NCBI RefSeq assembly: GCF_030272615.1
Contig: NC_081407.1
Span: 373,076,998 to 373,140,997 of the forward strand
DNA length: 64,000 nucleotides
Source: Cryptomeria japonica
Lineage: Eukaryota; Streptophyta; Pinopsida; Cupressales; Cupressaceae
Reading direction: 5' to 3'
Numbering within the stretch: position 1 is the first letter of the stretch; every line of letters begins with the position of its first letter. The notes beneath the pieces were generated by a model. That model had not been told where the DNA came from. It did no database searches and was given only the letters and a program-made list of their open reading frames with translations. Made by a program: the position numbers and the translations under genes. Shown here in pieces: positions 32,706-43,739 of the stretch.

Positions 32706-34244
32706 TGTTAGTCCCAACTGGTGCTAAGAGGGGAGTTGTGAATCAACACTTTACCAGTTTTATAAAATTGAAACCTTTTAACTCAAGACTGCACTAACTT
32801 AATATTCATCAATATAAACAGTTATTGTAGAATAACATGCATGCATGAAAAGATACATAGTAACACAAAGATTTATCTCGTGGAAACCCAAATGGGAGAA
32901 AACCATGGTGTCAGTAGAAACTCACAAAATTTGCACTCTTCTAGAGTACACCCAGTGAGGAGCCATCCCTGTTAGGAGATTACAAAGACACTGTTAGGTG
33001 CCACTTGGTTAAGGGATTTTATTTAAGGCCTGTTAGTGCCTTTACCCTGTTAGAGGTATCCTTTTTAAAGGTCTTAGGATCATTAATTAAGATGTCACTT
33101 GGTTAAGGAATTTTACAAAGGGACCTGTTAAAGTCCACTCAGTTAAGGGATTTTGAGTTGCAATGGTTAGAAAGAAATAGGAAGTTGATTTGTTGGAATA
33201 GGTATTGATAGCTTTATTAGATCATAGCAAAAATAATACTTTGTCTCCACCAGTTGTGTCTGCTCTGCACTACACTGGTCCTTTGATCATACCCTCAGCT
33301 CTGCACTTTGTCAGTCTACTTCACACACACTCTTCTCTGCTAAATCATTTAGCTCTTCCTCACTCTTCACTCTGTACTTTGGATCGCCTCTCACAGAATT
33401 TGCACTTAGCAAATTTTTCGATCAAAAAGGTTTTGTATGAACTCAAAACACTTTATACACACTGTTGTCACCTGCAGGTTTTTCCTTAAATAATGCAATC
33501 ACAGATCTTGGTAGATTTTGAATTCAAATCTTCCCTCTCTTTCTCTACATGCCTTGCAACAATTCTGCCAGCTACTCAACTAAATCTACCACTGCATCCC
33601 CCAAAAATAGGAACTTCTGGGTCAAATTCAGTCTTTTAAATGTGAACCAAAAAACCCACAACTAATCATGGCTTAACTGCATGATAACTGAAGTTGACTT
33701 TACCAACCTTTAATTTGGTGTTGACACAAACTCACTGACTCACCTTTTCCCATCACAACTGTGTAACCGATCACCGTTTTGAGATTTATGGTGACCACCT
33801 ATCTTCTTTCTGCTTTACTGGTCTACAAGTATTCCACTACGCTCTTCATTACCGGTTCATCCTTTGATGCCAGTTTGCAGTGCTTCCATTAAGCCTCTTC
33901 TCTTGTTTACCAATGAGGTTCCAATTTGCATACAACCTCAATCCTTCTTGCCTAAGTCACTTTCTATGACTTCATCATCATCAGAATGACCAACCTGAAG
34001 ATCTGACATCAACACTGATCTTCTTGAGCGACATATAGGTTAGCTTAGTTTGTCATCCCTTGAGCTGATTGAACCTCGATCATCTATCTCTTATGTTGCT
34101 TCCCTATTTTTTACAAGTCATCACCTTTTCTACTAAGATACACCACTCCACCAATACCACTCCACTGGTCAGTGTTAGACATCAATGACAAATCTCAGCT
34201 TAAATACCGATTCTCTAGATTAATCGGTTCTATCAATGCCAACA
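32706..34244 (-). repeat. element B 5' LTR
   Basis: 1539 bp, with ends TGTTAG and CCAACA on the plus strand. It contains about 164 bp (33961-34124) absent from the 3' LTR; the segment is bordered by AAGTCAC and AAGTCATCACC, so either an insertion here or a deletion between short repeats in the other copy explains it. Confidence 0.9.
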
Positions 34245-34396
34245 CTTAGGGTACCTAGAAGCAAAATGTCCTATCTTATTACAAGAGAAACATTTTAGAG
34301 GTAATTTTACATCATACTTACCATATCCCTTAGGCTCATCCAATTCTCTTTCTTTCTCTTCCATCTCTCTTCTCTCTCTTTCATATCTAGAAATCT
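34245..34396 (-). pseudogene. element A gag C-terminal part with zinc knuckle
   Basis: Encodes the KEREL-rich stretch and the knuckle CFSCNKIGHFASRY, in which the last cysteine has become Y. Element B interrupts it just after the knuckle, and the TIR element interrupts it on the N-terminal side. Confidence 0.82.
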
Positions 34397-35398
34397 TGCA
34401 GGGTGAACTCACAAAGCTGGTTCCCACTTTTTGGTACGACCTGATTTTTGCTGAAATCATACATTTTTTTAAAAATATAATGATTTAAGCTTTAAGAGGT
34501 CCCATTTTAAGTAATTAATTGAAGAGAGTTAAATCAAAGGGTCTTAGATCAAAATTTCTTGAATATAACCTCTCTACTTCTAAATCATACTTGCAATGGA
34601 GTCTCCTTTGCATCTATCAAATGCTAATAAAAATCCAATTTTACATTAGCTTTTCGGGGGTCAAATTAATTCATTTAAAAGTTTTTTTTTTAAAAGTATT
34701 TAGTCCTTATTATAAGATTTCCAAATAGTATAACTTTTAATATATTTAATTTCATTAATATATTTTTATTTTATTTCTTATGAATGTAGGTTTTTCACCG
34801 AACATGAACTTCTTTGTTCAATGCATTGGGAAAAATAGTAAACTAATTCAAAAAATTTCTGAAAAATATCTATGCACTAGGTATTGATGTTTTCTTTCTA
34901 ACAAAAAAAAGAAAATTGAATTTTGATATATATAGGACAAGTTATGTGTTCAAACGTACACCTATATCTAAATTATAATTAGTCGAACTTCAAAACTTAA
35001 TAAAATGAAAAATATTAAACATGTCACTATCAAACCAACTGCATGCCCTGGGTATTGATGTTACAAACCAAAATTCAAAAGAATTAAGTTTTTATCATTT
35101 ATAGAAAAATAATTATGCGTTTCGGGATACACATCACGCTTAAAAAATGTTGTTTGTTGTAAAAGACTACTTTTTGAGGGAGATGGAAAAATCAATAAAA
35201 TTTTATTCAAACAAATTTGAAAAAATAATATTTAGAATCTACAAACAAGATGTTAAAAATCACTAGCTTGTATCATCTTCAAATTCTTAACAGTTTAAAA
35301 GTTATAGGTGTCAGAAAGTGAAGGTTTTTTTCAAAATATTCATATAAGTGTCAAAGTTGATCAAAAAGTGGGAACCAATATTGTGAATTCACCCTGCA
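34397..35398. mobile_element. non-autonomous DNA transposon-like element with ~38-bp TIRs
   Basis: The ends are inverted repeats of about 38 bp, starting TGCAGGGTGAA on both strands and extending through GGTTCCCACTTTTTG with about five mismatches. The 1.0 kb interior is AT-rich with no transposase frame. It interrupts the gag of element A. A CAGGG opening recalls hAT elements, but the flanking 8 bp do not match well (4 of 8), so the superfamily is open. Confidence 0.78.
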
Positions 35399-36079
35399 TT
35401 CATCAAGATCACACTTCTACTTTCCAGATATAGATGCTCTAAATGTTGTCTCAGACTTTCCATGTGATTCACCAAATTTTCTTAGTTCAAATACATCAAT
35501 CTTTCCAACCAACATATCTCTTGTGACTGTAGTCACACTTCAAATCTCATCAATAACAACTACCTTATATTTGTGAGCAGGAGGCAATGATCTTAGCACC
35601 TTATAAGAAATAATTTCATTTTCTTCAAGGGTTCCACCGACAAATTTGATACCTAGGACAATGTCATTCACCTTAGCCATAAAGGAGTTTATGTTCTCAT
35701 CTTCTCCCATCTTCATCATCTCATATTTCCCTTTCAAACTCTACAACTTAGCAACTTTTGCTTGTTTATCTCCTTCATACAAGGTCTCAAGCTTCTCTCA
35801 GATTTCATGTGAAGTTTGAAGTCCCATCACATTAGTCATTTTTGAATCAGTCAGGGTGCTCAGCAATGCTTCCTTAGCTCTAATATTATGTTCATCTTCC
35901 TTGATCTCACTAGTAGTAATCAATCCATTCTAAGGAATAGAATAGGCATTTTTTGTGATCTTCCAATAATATTCTCCAAGACATCTCCAATGCAACTCCA
36001 TTCAATTCTTCCATATAGTATAATTACTTCCATCAAATTTCAAACTCTCCTTCTTAAAGATAACACCTCCAGTTGCCAT
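35399..36079 (-). pseudogene. element A gag N-terminal part
   Basis: Starts at ATG 36079 (minus) with LKFDGSNYTIWKN, the usual opening of copia gag, followed by a TAG/TGA-broken region and the block around 35737-35540 (NSFMAKVNDIVLGIK, VLRSLPPAHKY). It continues across the TIR element at 34396. Confidence 0.83.
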
Positions 36080-36121
36080 CCGAGATCTCCTCAAGTGGTT
36101 AAGCTTATTCTGAAGGATCTA

Positions 36122-36133
36122 GCTCTGATACTA
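36122..36133 (-). promoter_or_regulatory. element A primer-binding site
   Basis: Minus-strand TAGTATCAGAGC, one change from the initiator tRNA-Met complement, two bases from the LTR. Confidence 0.88.
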
Positions 36134-36135
36134 AT

Positions 36136-37463
36136 TGTTGGCAACAACATTGACGGAAAACTAAGAGGAAGGCAGGGGTGGATAATTTTTCTACCGGCTC
36201 TACAAACTCAAACATAAATACAAATTTGATAAACTACAACAACAACAAATATAAGAAATTTGATATAACAACACACAACACCAGGATTTTGACGTGGAAA
36301 ACCTGGTTAAAGGAAAAACCATGGTGGGAACCTACCACAATAAGATGTTACTCTATAGTAGTATGTGAAAAAAATTACAATGGGGAATGCACATGCATTC
36401 AGGAACACTACGTAGAGCTCAATGCTCAATATATAATAACCTAGAAGGCTACAACCCTCGGGGAAGTCTCACTAACTTACAACAAGATTCATAATACAAT
36501 TCAGAAGAATTGAACTGCAATAATAGCATCTGCTAATGCCTAATGACAATCCCAGTTAAGAACATTTTCCTACTAAAAAACTCCAATCTCTGCTCATTAG
36601 ACCACACCAAAATATGAATCCTTATTTTCACATACACCACTCTTTGATAATGTAGACACAAAGTAGATACCCAAATTACATGACAATATCACCTATTTAT
36701 ACAATTCATCAACCTTGGCAACAAGGTCGGCTAAACCCTCAACTCACAATTACAAAATTGCATCACACGATACAAAAATTGACCACTAGACCAATATAAT
36801 GATATACATAACATAACATTGACCTAAATCAAATTCCCAAACACTCATCTCCACTGGTAATCACACCCAGATCAACCGCAACACACTACACAATTAGGAA
36901 AATTTCATAACACGAAGAACATCACAGGATCAACAAAATCATCAAGAACTCGCACAAAGATCAATGTGGATTTTCAAAATAAATAGGACACAATTAGGAA
37001 ACACTAGAAATCATGTTAGAGTCATCAGTAACAACTGCACCAACACCACTTATCAAATCTTCATTGATCAACATTTGAAACTCAAGAACACTCAAACAAC
37101 AACAACTTTCATGAAGAAAGATAACTTGCAAAGCACCAAATCACAAACCATATAAAATGACGATACACAAGACCATCCTAAATAGTATCCCAAAATCTCA
37201 GCTCAAGGTTTGATCACACTAGAATATACCCAAGGAAATACTAAACTATGCAAAGCACTAATAAAAAAAAACTACAAACTGGATCATATGATATAATTAG
37301 TTACGATTTTCGGATCACTAAAACCAATACAGAAGAGTATAATGATACTAGACATACTCCATACACAAAACCATGATTCCAATAAACCAATAAACAATCA
37401 ATAAAGTAGGAATATGTTGACATTAATGACAACAACATATCCTAGCAGCAACAATGTCCAACA
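36136..37463 (-). repeat. element A 5' LTR
   Basis: 1328 bp with ends TGTTGGCAACA and TGTCCAACA on the plus strand. It matches the 3' LTR at 14562-15885. The short open frames inside are not genes. Confidence 0.9.
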
Positions 37464-38195
37464 AATAATGTCAATTAGGAAATCAAACAAGAACATAATT
37501 TAAGAGTAAGTTGTATACATCTAATGGACTATTAGATCTTGTGCATACTGAGTTGTGTGGTCCTACTAGAGTGAGAAGCATGCAGGGTGACATGTGTTTC
37601 ATGTTGCTGATTGATGACTACTCTAGGATGATGTTTGTGACTTTTCTAAGGGATAAATTAGAAGCTTTGGAGAAATTCAAGATATTTAAAGAAAAGGTGG
37701 AGACTAAGACATGGTTGAAGCTAAAGTGTCTGATATCTGATAGAGGAGGAGAATTCACATATGGTGAGTACTACCGATGGATAATTCTTTATAGGTAAGA
37801 AGTTGGTTTCATGGGCTAGCAAGAAACACGATTCAATATCTTTATCTATTGCTGAAACTAAGTACATTGTTGCTGCTAGTAATTGCACTCAAACAATTTG
37901 GATGAAGCAAATGTTGAAAGATATTAGGGTTATTCATGATGAGCCTATTGTTATATGTTGTGATAATTCTAGTGCTATAAATATGTCAAATAATTTGGTG
38001 CAACATTCAAAGACTAAGCATGTGTCAATCAAATATAACTACTTGAGAGAGCAAGCCAGTGAAGGGAAGGTGAAGCTGGAGTATGTATCTACAAAGGAAC
38101 AAATTGCTGATATTTTTACTAAACCTTTTCCTATAGATGCATTTGTCTATTTGAGAGACAAGTTAAGGGAATCCACCCCTCTTGGTGAGAATTAG
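37464..38195 (+). pseudogene. element D integrase fragment fused to RNase H
   Basis: After the A junction the frame resumes with the zinc-binding cysteine, then the integrase core (LVHTELCGPT, DDYSRMM, DRGGEFTYGE) to about 37775. The sequence then jumps to the end of RNase H (SWASKKHDSIS, DNSSAINMSN, EQIADIFTKPF), ending at 38195. All of the reverse transcriptase is missing. The first integrase aspartate (HTD in relatives) reads E. Confidence 0.87.
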
Positions 38196-38308
38196 ATGCA
38201 TTGAGTTGCATTGATCCGCTGGAATTCCGATCCTTATTCTTTTATCCAGATTGATGAGTCGGTGTTGCTCCTCTATTGGAGTAGTCTATTGATTTGGTTG
38301 TGTATCCC

Positions 38309-38519
38309 AGGGGGAGATAGATTGATGATTTTGTATTGGGAGAGAGTTTGATTTTCTATTTTGGAGATCTTTGGCATTGCTGTCAAAGATGGAGAGAGAT
38401 CATGTGAAAAATTTATTTATCTATCTTGATCTTAGGGGGAGTTTGCTGGTGATATCTTCTTTCTTGGCATTGATTGTTTTTCACATTCATATGTTCCCAT
38501 CAATGCCAAAGGGGGAGAT
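38309..38519 (+). promoter_or_regulatory. element D polypurine tract and upstream GGGGGAG boxes
   Basis: AAAGGGGGAGAT at 38508-38519 abuts the LTR and is the expected plus-strand primer. Further GGGGGAG boxes occur near 38310 and 38434, each with the TAGG or CAGG start rather than CAAAGG. Confidence 0.8.
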
Positions 38520-39726
38520 TGTTGGATTTCATTGTTTTTATTTCTGCAAATAGGATATGTTGTTATCATTGATGTCAAAATATTTCGGTGAGTTTGGAAA
38601 GAGTTTTTGATCTGGTTTTGAAGTTTGCTTTTATTGATCACTATTTTGTGGAATCTTGTATTTTCCTTGGTATATTCTGATGTGATCCGATCTTGTGTTG
38701 AGAGTTTGGGATATTGTTTGGGATGATCTTGTGTATCTTCATTTTAGATGGTTTGCGATTTGGTTCTTTGGAAGTTATCTTTCTTTGTGACAGTTGTTGA
38801 TTGGTTGTGTTCTTGATCTTTGAGACATTGATCGATGAAGATTTGAAAAGTGGTGTTAGTGCAACTGTTCCAGATGGTTCTAATGTGTTTGCTAGTATTT
38901 CCTAGTCGTGTCCTATTTGTTTTGGTGATCTGCATTGATTGTTGTGCAATTTTTTGGTGATTTCTATGAACCAATGATGATTTTTGTGTATGGGGTATTT
39001 GTGGTGGATGTGATCATTTGGGAATTTGAATTAGGTCCATGTAATGTAATGTAAATCATTATATTGGTCGAGTGATCAATATTTGTATCATGTAATGTAA
39101 TTTTTATAATTATGAGTTGAGGATTAAAGTTTAGCTAGCCTTATTATCAAGGTTGATGATTTGTATTTATAGGTGAGATACTTATGTAATTTAGGTGTCG
39201 ATATTGTGTCTACATTATTAGAGAGAGTTGATTGTGTGAACAACAAACTTATAATTCAATGTAGTGTTGATGTGAGATTGGTGTTCCAGAGAAGACATTT
39301 GTGCTTAACCAAAATTGTCATCATGCATTTGTAGATGCTATCATTACAATTCATTTCTTTCAAATTGTAGTTTGAATCATATTGTAAGTCAGTGAGACTT
39401 GTTTGAGGGTTGTAGCCTTTCGCGCATATATCTTTTGAGCAGTGAGGTCTAGGCAATGTGCATGCATGCATGTGCATTCCCCATTGTAATATTTTTCCAT
39501 ACTACTACAGAGTATCATCTTATTGTGGGTAGGTTCCCACTGTGGTTTTTCCTTGAACCAGGTTTTCCATATCAAAATCTTGGTGTTGTGTGTTGTGCTA
39601 TTAATTTTCTTATCTGATTCATTTATGCAGTTTATCAGTTTGAGTTTTGAAGTTTAATTTGATTTGATCCATTGAAGATTGATTCAACCCTCCTCTCAGT
39701 CTTCCTTATTGATTGTTGCTAGTAAC
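38520..39726 (+). repeat. element D 3' LTR
   Basis: Begins TGTTGGATTTC after the polypurine tract and shares with the LTRs of A the block AGGATATGTTGTTATCATT and the terminal AACCCTCCTCTCAGT-like region. The end is eroded near GTTGCTAGTAAC (39715-39726). Confidence 0.8.
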
Positions 39727-41019
39727 CTTAATTCTACAATTTCTTCTCACAAGGATACTATAGGTAGGACTAATAATAGTAAAAATCATGCACCAAAGGA
39801 GGGAAATTGAATTTTGAATTTTGAAATCTAAGTTGAATAATGCTAAATTCTAGAAAGAAATGATGCAATCTCCTAGGAGATTAAAAATGAAAATTATCCA
39901 CAACAAATTGAGATTTAAAATTAGGGCCTAGTGAATATAACCTCTTAATTTTAAAATTGAAAATTGTAAGGAGGAAAAATTTAAATTTAAAAATAAGGGT
40001 TGTCAAAAACTAACATCTTAATTTTAAAATTAGGGTGTATGTAATTCATCACTTAATTTAAATATTTAAATTGAAAATTGAATTGTTGAAATTTAGATTT
40101 GATTTCGACCTTAGGGTGACCTAAAATAAATAAAATTTCACAATTACTTGGATTTGAACAGTAAAATACAGTCAAAATAGGCTCCTGAAATTTTGAGAAA
40201 AAAGTTCGAGACTAGGTAGCCCCCTCTTGGTCCACGAAATTTTCACCAAATTTTTGGGGAAGCAAGATATTGTGATTTTAATGCAAATTCCCAAAGGATG
40301 TCAAAATTGGAGGTGTCTAGATATGCAAAATCAAGCCTTGAGGGTCAAAATAGGACATACTTAGGAAATGTAATCAGATGACTAGTTGAAGGAAGGAGAC
40401 AAAGAAGGGAACACTTAAGGTTAAGGGCCAACTTTTATGAGCTTTAGGTTTTATTAAATTGACTAAATGCTTAAACAAAAATTAAAAATTGCACAAGATT
40501 AATTTAAATTTAAAATTAGGGCTTGTCGCATAAACCGCTTAATTTTAACAATTTAAATTTAAATAATTTGAATGTTGTAAGGTGGGAATGTGAATTTTGA
40601 TTTTGAAGAAAGAGCCCAAATCTGAAAATTAATTGAAGATCTACATGATCCACAAGCTCAATTTTAAAATAAAAAACTAGGTTTTTTTATTTAACCACTT
40701 CATTTTTTAAATTTTGTTGAAAATTGAATATGTAAGAAAAATTAAATTGTAAAAATTAAAGAGTTCTTAGATCTGGAACAATTAATCCAATTTAGACAAA
40801 TCACAAGCTGAATTTTGAATCTAAAAATTAGGGTTTTTTTTTGTGAATTTAACATGTAAATTTTTTAAAACTGCAAGAAAATTAAACTTGTAATTGAAAA
40901 TTTGAATTGTAAATTGCATAACACTCGGATTTGAAAATGAAAATCAGAAGTAAGGATAATTCACATCAAGTTCACAAAAATGTAAAGCTGAAAATTTTGG
41001 GCTTAGCAAATTCACCACA
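39727..41019. other. AT-rich DNA with repeated AAAATTAGGG ... CTTAATTTT modules
   Basis: No gene. At least five modules pair AAAATTAGGG or a variant with a later CTTAATTTT-like string (near 39916, 39990, 40030, 40514 and 40826). It joins directly to repeat E copy 2 and may be its left part. Confidence 0.55.
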
Positions 41020-42032
41020 TGGAATGGAGAAATTGCTAAGTCAATTTTCACTTGGAGGACTACACATTTAAAAGAGGGGAAAATCCACTAGGTTCAATCA
41101 CTAATCTTATTAGGAATGAATACTAAGTAGATTGGCTAAATGTGGAATGTGTTTGACCCTCTTTTGTAAGCTAACTAGTTTAATTAAGATCGAATACAAG
41201 GAATGAAAACAAATATGAGGAAATAGTGAGTTGTAAAGTCAGGATTTTGTTGTGCATTTGGATTTGAGAAGTATGAGATGATGTAGAGATGCTCTGTGAA
41301 AACTGCCAAAGTAGCAAGGACCATGTGTAGGGACTAGGGTGCCCCCTCTTGGTCCTCTAATATTTTCGATTGCCGAAAAGGGTTTTTTTGTCTCTGTGTC
41401 TGAAGCTTATCCCAAGAGTTACAACTACGTACCTATTTTTTTGCACACAAAAGAAAATAGAAATGTGTTGGGAATAGGGGCTTGTCTTTAGGTCAAACCC
41501 CAATTTTGGAATTAACCAAGTGGTTGAAATAATGTAGTTGAAATGACTGAGAGTAGAAATCCTCCTCTTTGAAGGGATTTTGAATTGACTAAAAATGAAA
41601 TGCTTATAGCTCCTTGTGAAGTTTTTCTTGTCTCCACATGGAATTAGGACTTGATGAATTAGAATGATGATCTCCTCTTCAATGCTTGAAATCTTGACTC
41701 TGTTGTTGCTCCAAAGCTTGAAGGAAGACTGAAAATGCTCAATTGCTCTTGAATGCATGAATGCTTGTTCTCTTTGATGCTTGAAGACCTCTTGTGGATG
41801 CATGATATTTGTCAAATGAGGGTAAAAATACTCTTATATACCTTCCTATCAGATTAATTGACTAATTTTCCAAAATGATGAGCCGACATGGAGGAGTTTT
41901 TCCTTCTCAAATTTGAGATGGGTTAGGGGGTCCAAAATGGGTCCCCATTAAGGAGGACTAGGAAACCATACCTTAGTCTTGGTGAGGACCAGGGTGCCAC
42001 GTCTTGCTCCTGCCCTATTTTATAATGTTACA
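41020..42032 (-). mobile_element. LTR-like repeat E, copy 2
   Basis: Same blocks in the same order as 8340-9542. On the minus strand it begins TGTAACATTATAAAAT at 42032. Relative to copy 1 it lacks about 120 bp just after this start. It abuts the truncated gag of element F, so it either inserted there or replaced the rest of F. Confidence 0.5.
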
Positions 42033-42392
42033 CTATCTTTCTTAGTGCCTTCAAAATCAAAATACTTTTCCATCTTTGTGATCCAATCCAACAACTCATC
42101 CGGATCCAACTTACCATGATAATTCAATGGGGTAAAATGTGGTCTAGTATTCACTCTTGATAATTCTCTTATAAACCTTTCTTCATTTGGATCATTCACT
42201 GGTGGATTTGCTCCTTGTTCTCTAGCCACTTCTTCTTCTTCATCGATCATCACTCACATCTTAAACATGTCGATCTCTTCTCTAGGATGTTTCAACAACT
42301 TCTAATTAGGTTTCAATTCCTCTCAACATTTCCATCATAGCAGGATCTACATTTCCATGCACTCCACCACCTCTAGCATCCCTCTGGGCCAT
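42020..42392 (-). pseudogene. element F gypsy gag fragment
   Basis: From a probable ATG at 42392 (minus) the gag N-terminus is broken by stops. The piece 42253-42020 carries a Ty3/gypsy gag signature, PHFTPLNYHGKLDPDELLDW followed by KMEKYFDFEG. It ends abruptly where repeat E copy 2 starts. No pol was found. Confidence 0.75.
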
Positions 42393-42488
42393 CTTTACAC
42401 AAGTCCTGTGCAGCTACAGGTCAGATCCTCAATCCGCCACCCTACAATAGAAAACCTATAAGACAACATAATCTCTAAAGTGAAACTT

Positions 42489-42500
42489 GCTTTGATACTA
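42489..42500 (-). promoter_or_regulatory. element F primer-binding site
   Basis: Minus-strand TAGTATCAAAGC, two changes from the initiator tRNA-Met complement, between the LTR end and gag. Confidence 0.65.
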
Positions 42501-42505
42501 CTTGG

Positions 42506-43146
42506 TGCACTCACAATAGGAGAGTCCTTAGAGAGATCAATCCAGACCATGCAACAAGAGTTACATAAAAGAAACAACACAATTGTGATGGAGGAAATGC
42601 ATAAAAGACTCTATTTTATTTTGAAAATCAATTACATTTTGTCAGCAACATACGAGATCACAAGATTCAACACATTGGCTTGATAACATACATGCTCAAA
42701 CATAATATCTGGGCTCAAGCAAGAATGTGAGCCAACTTTGGACCTCCTAACCTTAAGATTTATCCTGTATGTTCTAATGATTCATTCCTAATGCTCAATT
42801 ATACTAATTTATATGATATAGAATGATCTGTGTCATCTCAAGATGGAACAATAACCAGAGAACAAGATAAAATGCGTAAAACAAGGTCATCCTCTACCAA
42901 AGAGATCCTTCCATATAATTTATAAAATGAAGCGCGGACCCAAACGAAGGTCGCCCATAAACTAAGGAACATTGGAAACAATGAATGGAAGATCCACAAG
43001 CTACAAAATCTAGCTCTGCAAGATCTGATGAGAAATGCCAAGAAACGCAGAAAGAAATGCCAAAACTACAAAATATGAACAAACTGAAAAGAAAATGTTT
43101 TTTTTTTGTTGATGCAAGATTTCTAGGAAATAGGGATGCTACTACA
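42506..43146 (-). repeat. element F 5' LTR
   Basis: On the minus strand it starts TGTAGTAGCATCCC at 43146 and ends GTGAGTGCA at 42506, giving 641 bp placed correctly before the primer site and gag. No second copy is present, so the ends rest on position and the TG...CA form only. Confidence 0.55.
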
Positions 43147-43739
43147 TCAGATTTAGAATGATCTAAAGTATTTGCCTATTTTTTTTATTAAGAGTTATAA
43201 TAGCCATGAAAAATGTTTCTTCCCCTTCTTCAATAGATTCATCAAAAAGACAATCTGTAACATCTACATACAAACTCTTCCTCTTTTTGAAGACATTCTT
43301 CTTCTCGAAATTAGTGAACTTTTTCTTTCTTGATTTTCTAGTGTCCTCATCATCATTGTCAAGATCCTTTTTTGGACATTGAGAAACATAATGTCCAATC
43401 TTAGCACAATTGAAACACTTAAAGGGTAATTTCCCTTTATATTTACCAGACCCTCTTCTTAGTTTGTTGACAAAAGCCAGGTCATGTTCATCTAAATTTT
43501 TAGATTCATGCATACTATCACTATGGTTTTTTATAGACTTAAAATAAAATTATCTACTAGTAGAACAATTTTCATTGATCCTCATTTCATAAGTAGTAAT
43601 GACACCATGCAAAGCATGTAATTTGACTTTGCTGATATCCCTTTCCTCTAACATAGAGATTTTAGAATCAAATTTAGGTGTTAATGACCTTAACACCTTC
43701 TTGACAATAACAGGTTCTTTCAAATATTCACCAAAACCT
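43147..43739 (-). pseudogene. element G gag, C-terminal part
   Basis: A copia gag block (EYLKEPVIVKKVLRSL, 43739-43690) is followed by a CCHC knuckle (CFNCAKIGHYVSQC, about 43420-43379) and a basic, acidic-ended tail to 43163. It is the continuation of the gag at 58589-58153 and was separated from it by element H. On the left it is cut by element F. Confidence 0.83.

Larger units (their letters stand above)
19537..34244 (-). mobile_element. copia element B, third level of the nest
   Basis: B lies inside the gag zinc-knuckle region of A. Its 5' LTR is 32706-34244 and its 3' LTR 19537-20904. The flanks CTTTG (19532-19536) and CTTAG (34245-34249) are a 5-bp duplication with one mismatch. Internal parts, right to left, are primer site, gag, protease/pre-integrase, integrase, then element C, then reverse transcriptase and RNase H. 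Its LTRs lack the CATTGATGTCAA block shared by A, D, H and I, so it belongs to another copia family. Confidence 0.88.
14562..37463 (-). mobile_element. copia element A, second level of the nest
   Basis: A reads right to left: 5' LTR 36136-37463, primer site, gag (36079-35399 and 34396-34245), then after element B the protease, integrase, reverse transcriptase and RNase H (19536-16269), polypurine site and 3' LTR 14562-15885. The LTRs are 1328 and 1324 bp. Flanks are AAGAA (14557-14561) and AATAA (37464-37468), a 5-bp duplication with one mismatch. Removing inserted DNA leaves about 7-8 kb, a normal copia length. Stops and frameshifts make it non-autonomous. Confidence 0.88.
13627..39726 (+). 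mobile_element. copia element D, outermost host of the first nest
   Basis: D is present as two pieces, 13627-14561 and 37464-39726, separated by element A. Coding sense runs gag, protease, pre-integrase, integrase, then RNase H, followed by polypurine boxes and a 3' LTR. The reading frame across the A junction resumes exactly when one copy of the 5-bp duplication is counted. The 5' LTR and most of gag are missing, and nearly all of the reverse transcriptase has been deleted near 37775. Confidence 0.85.
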
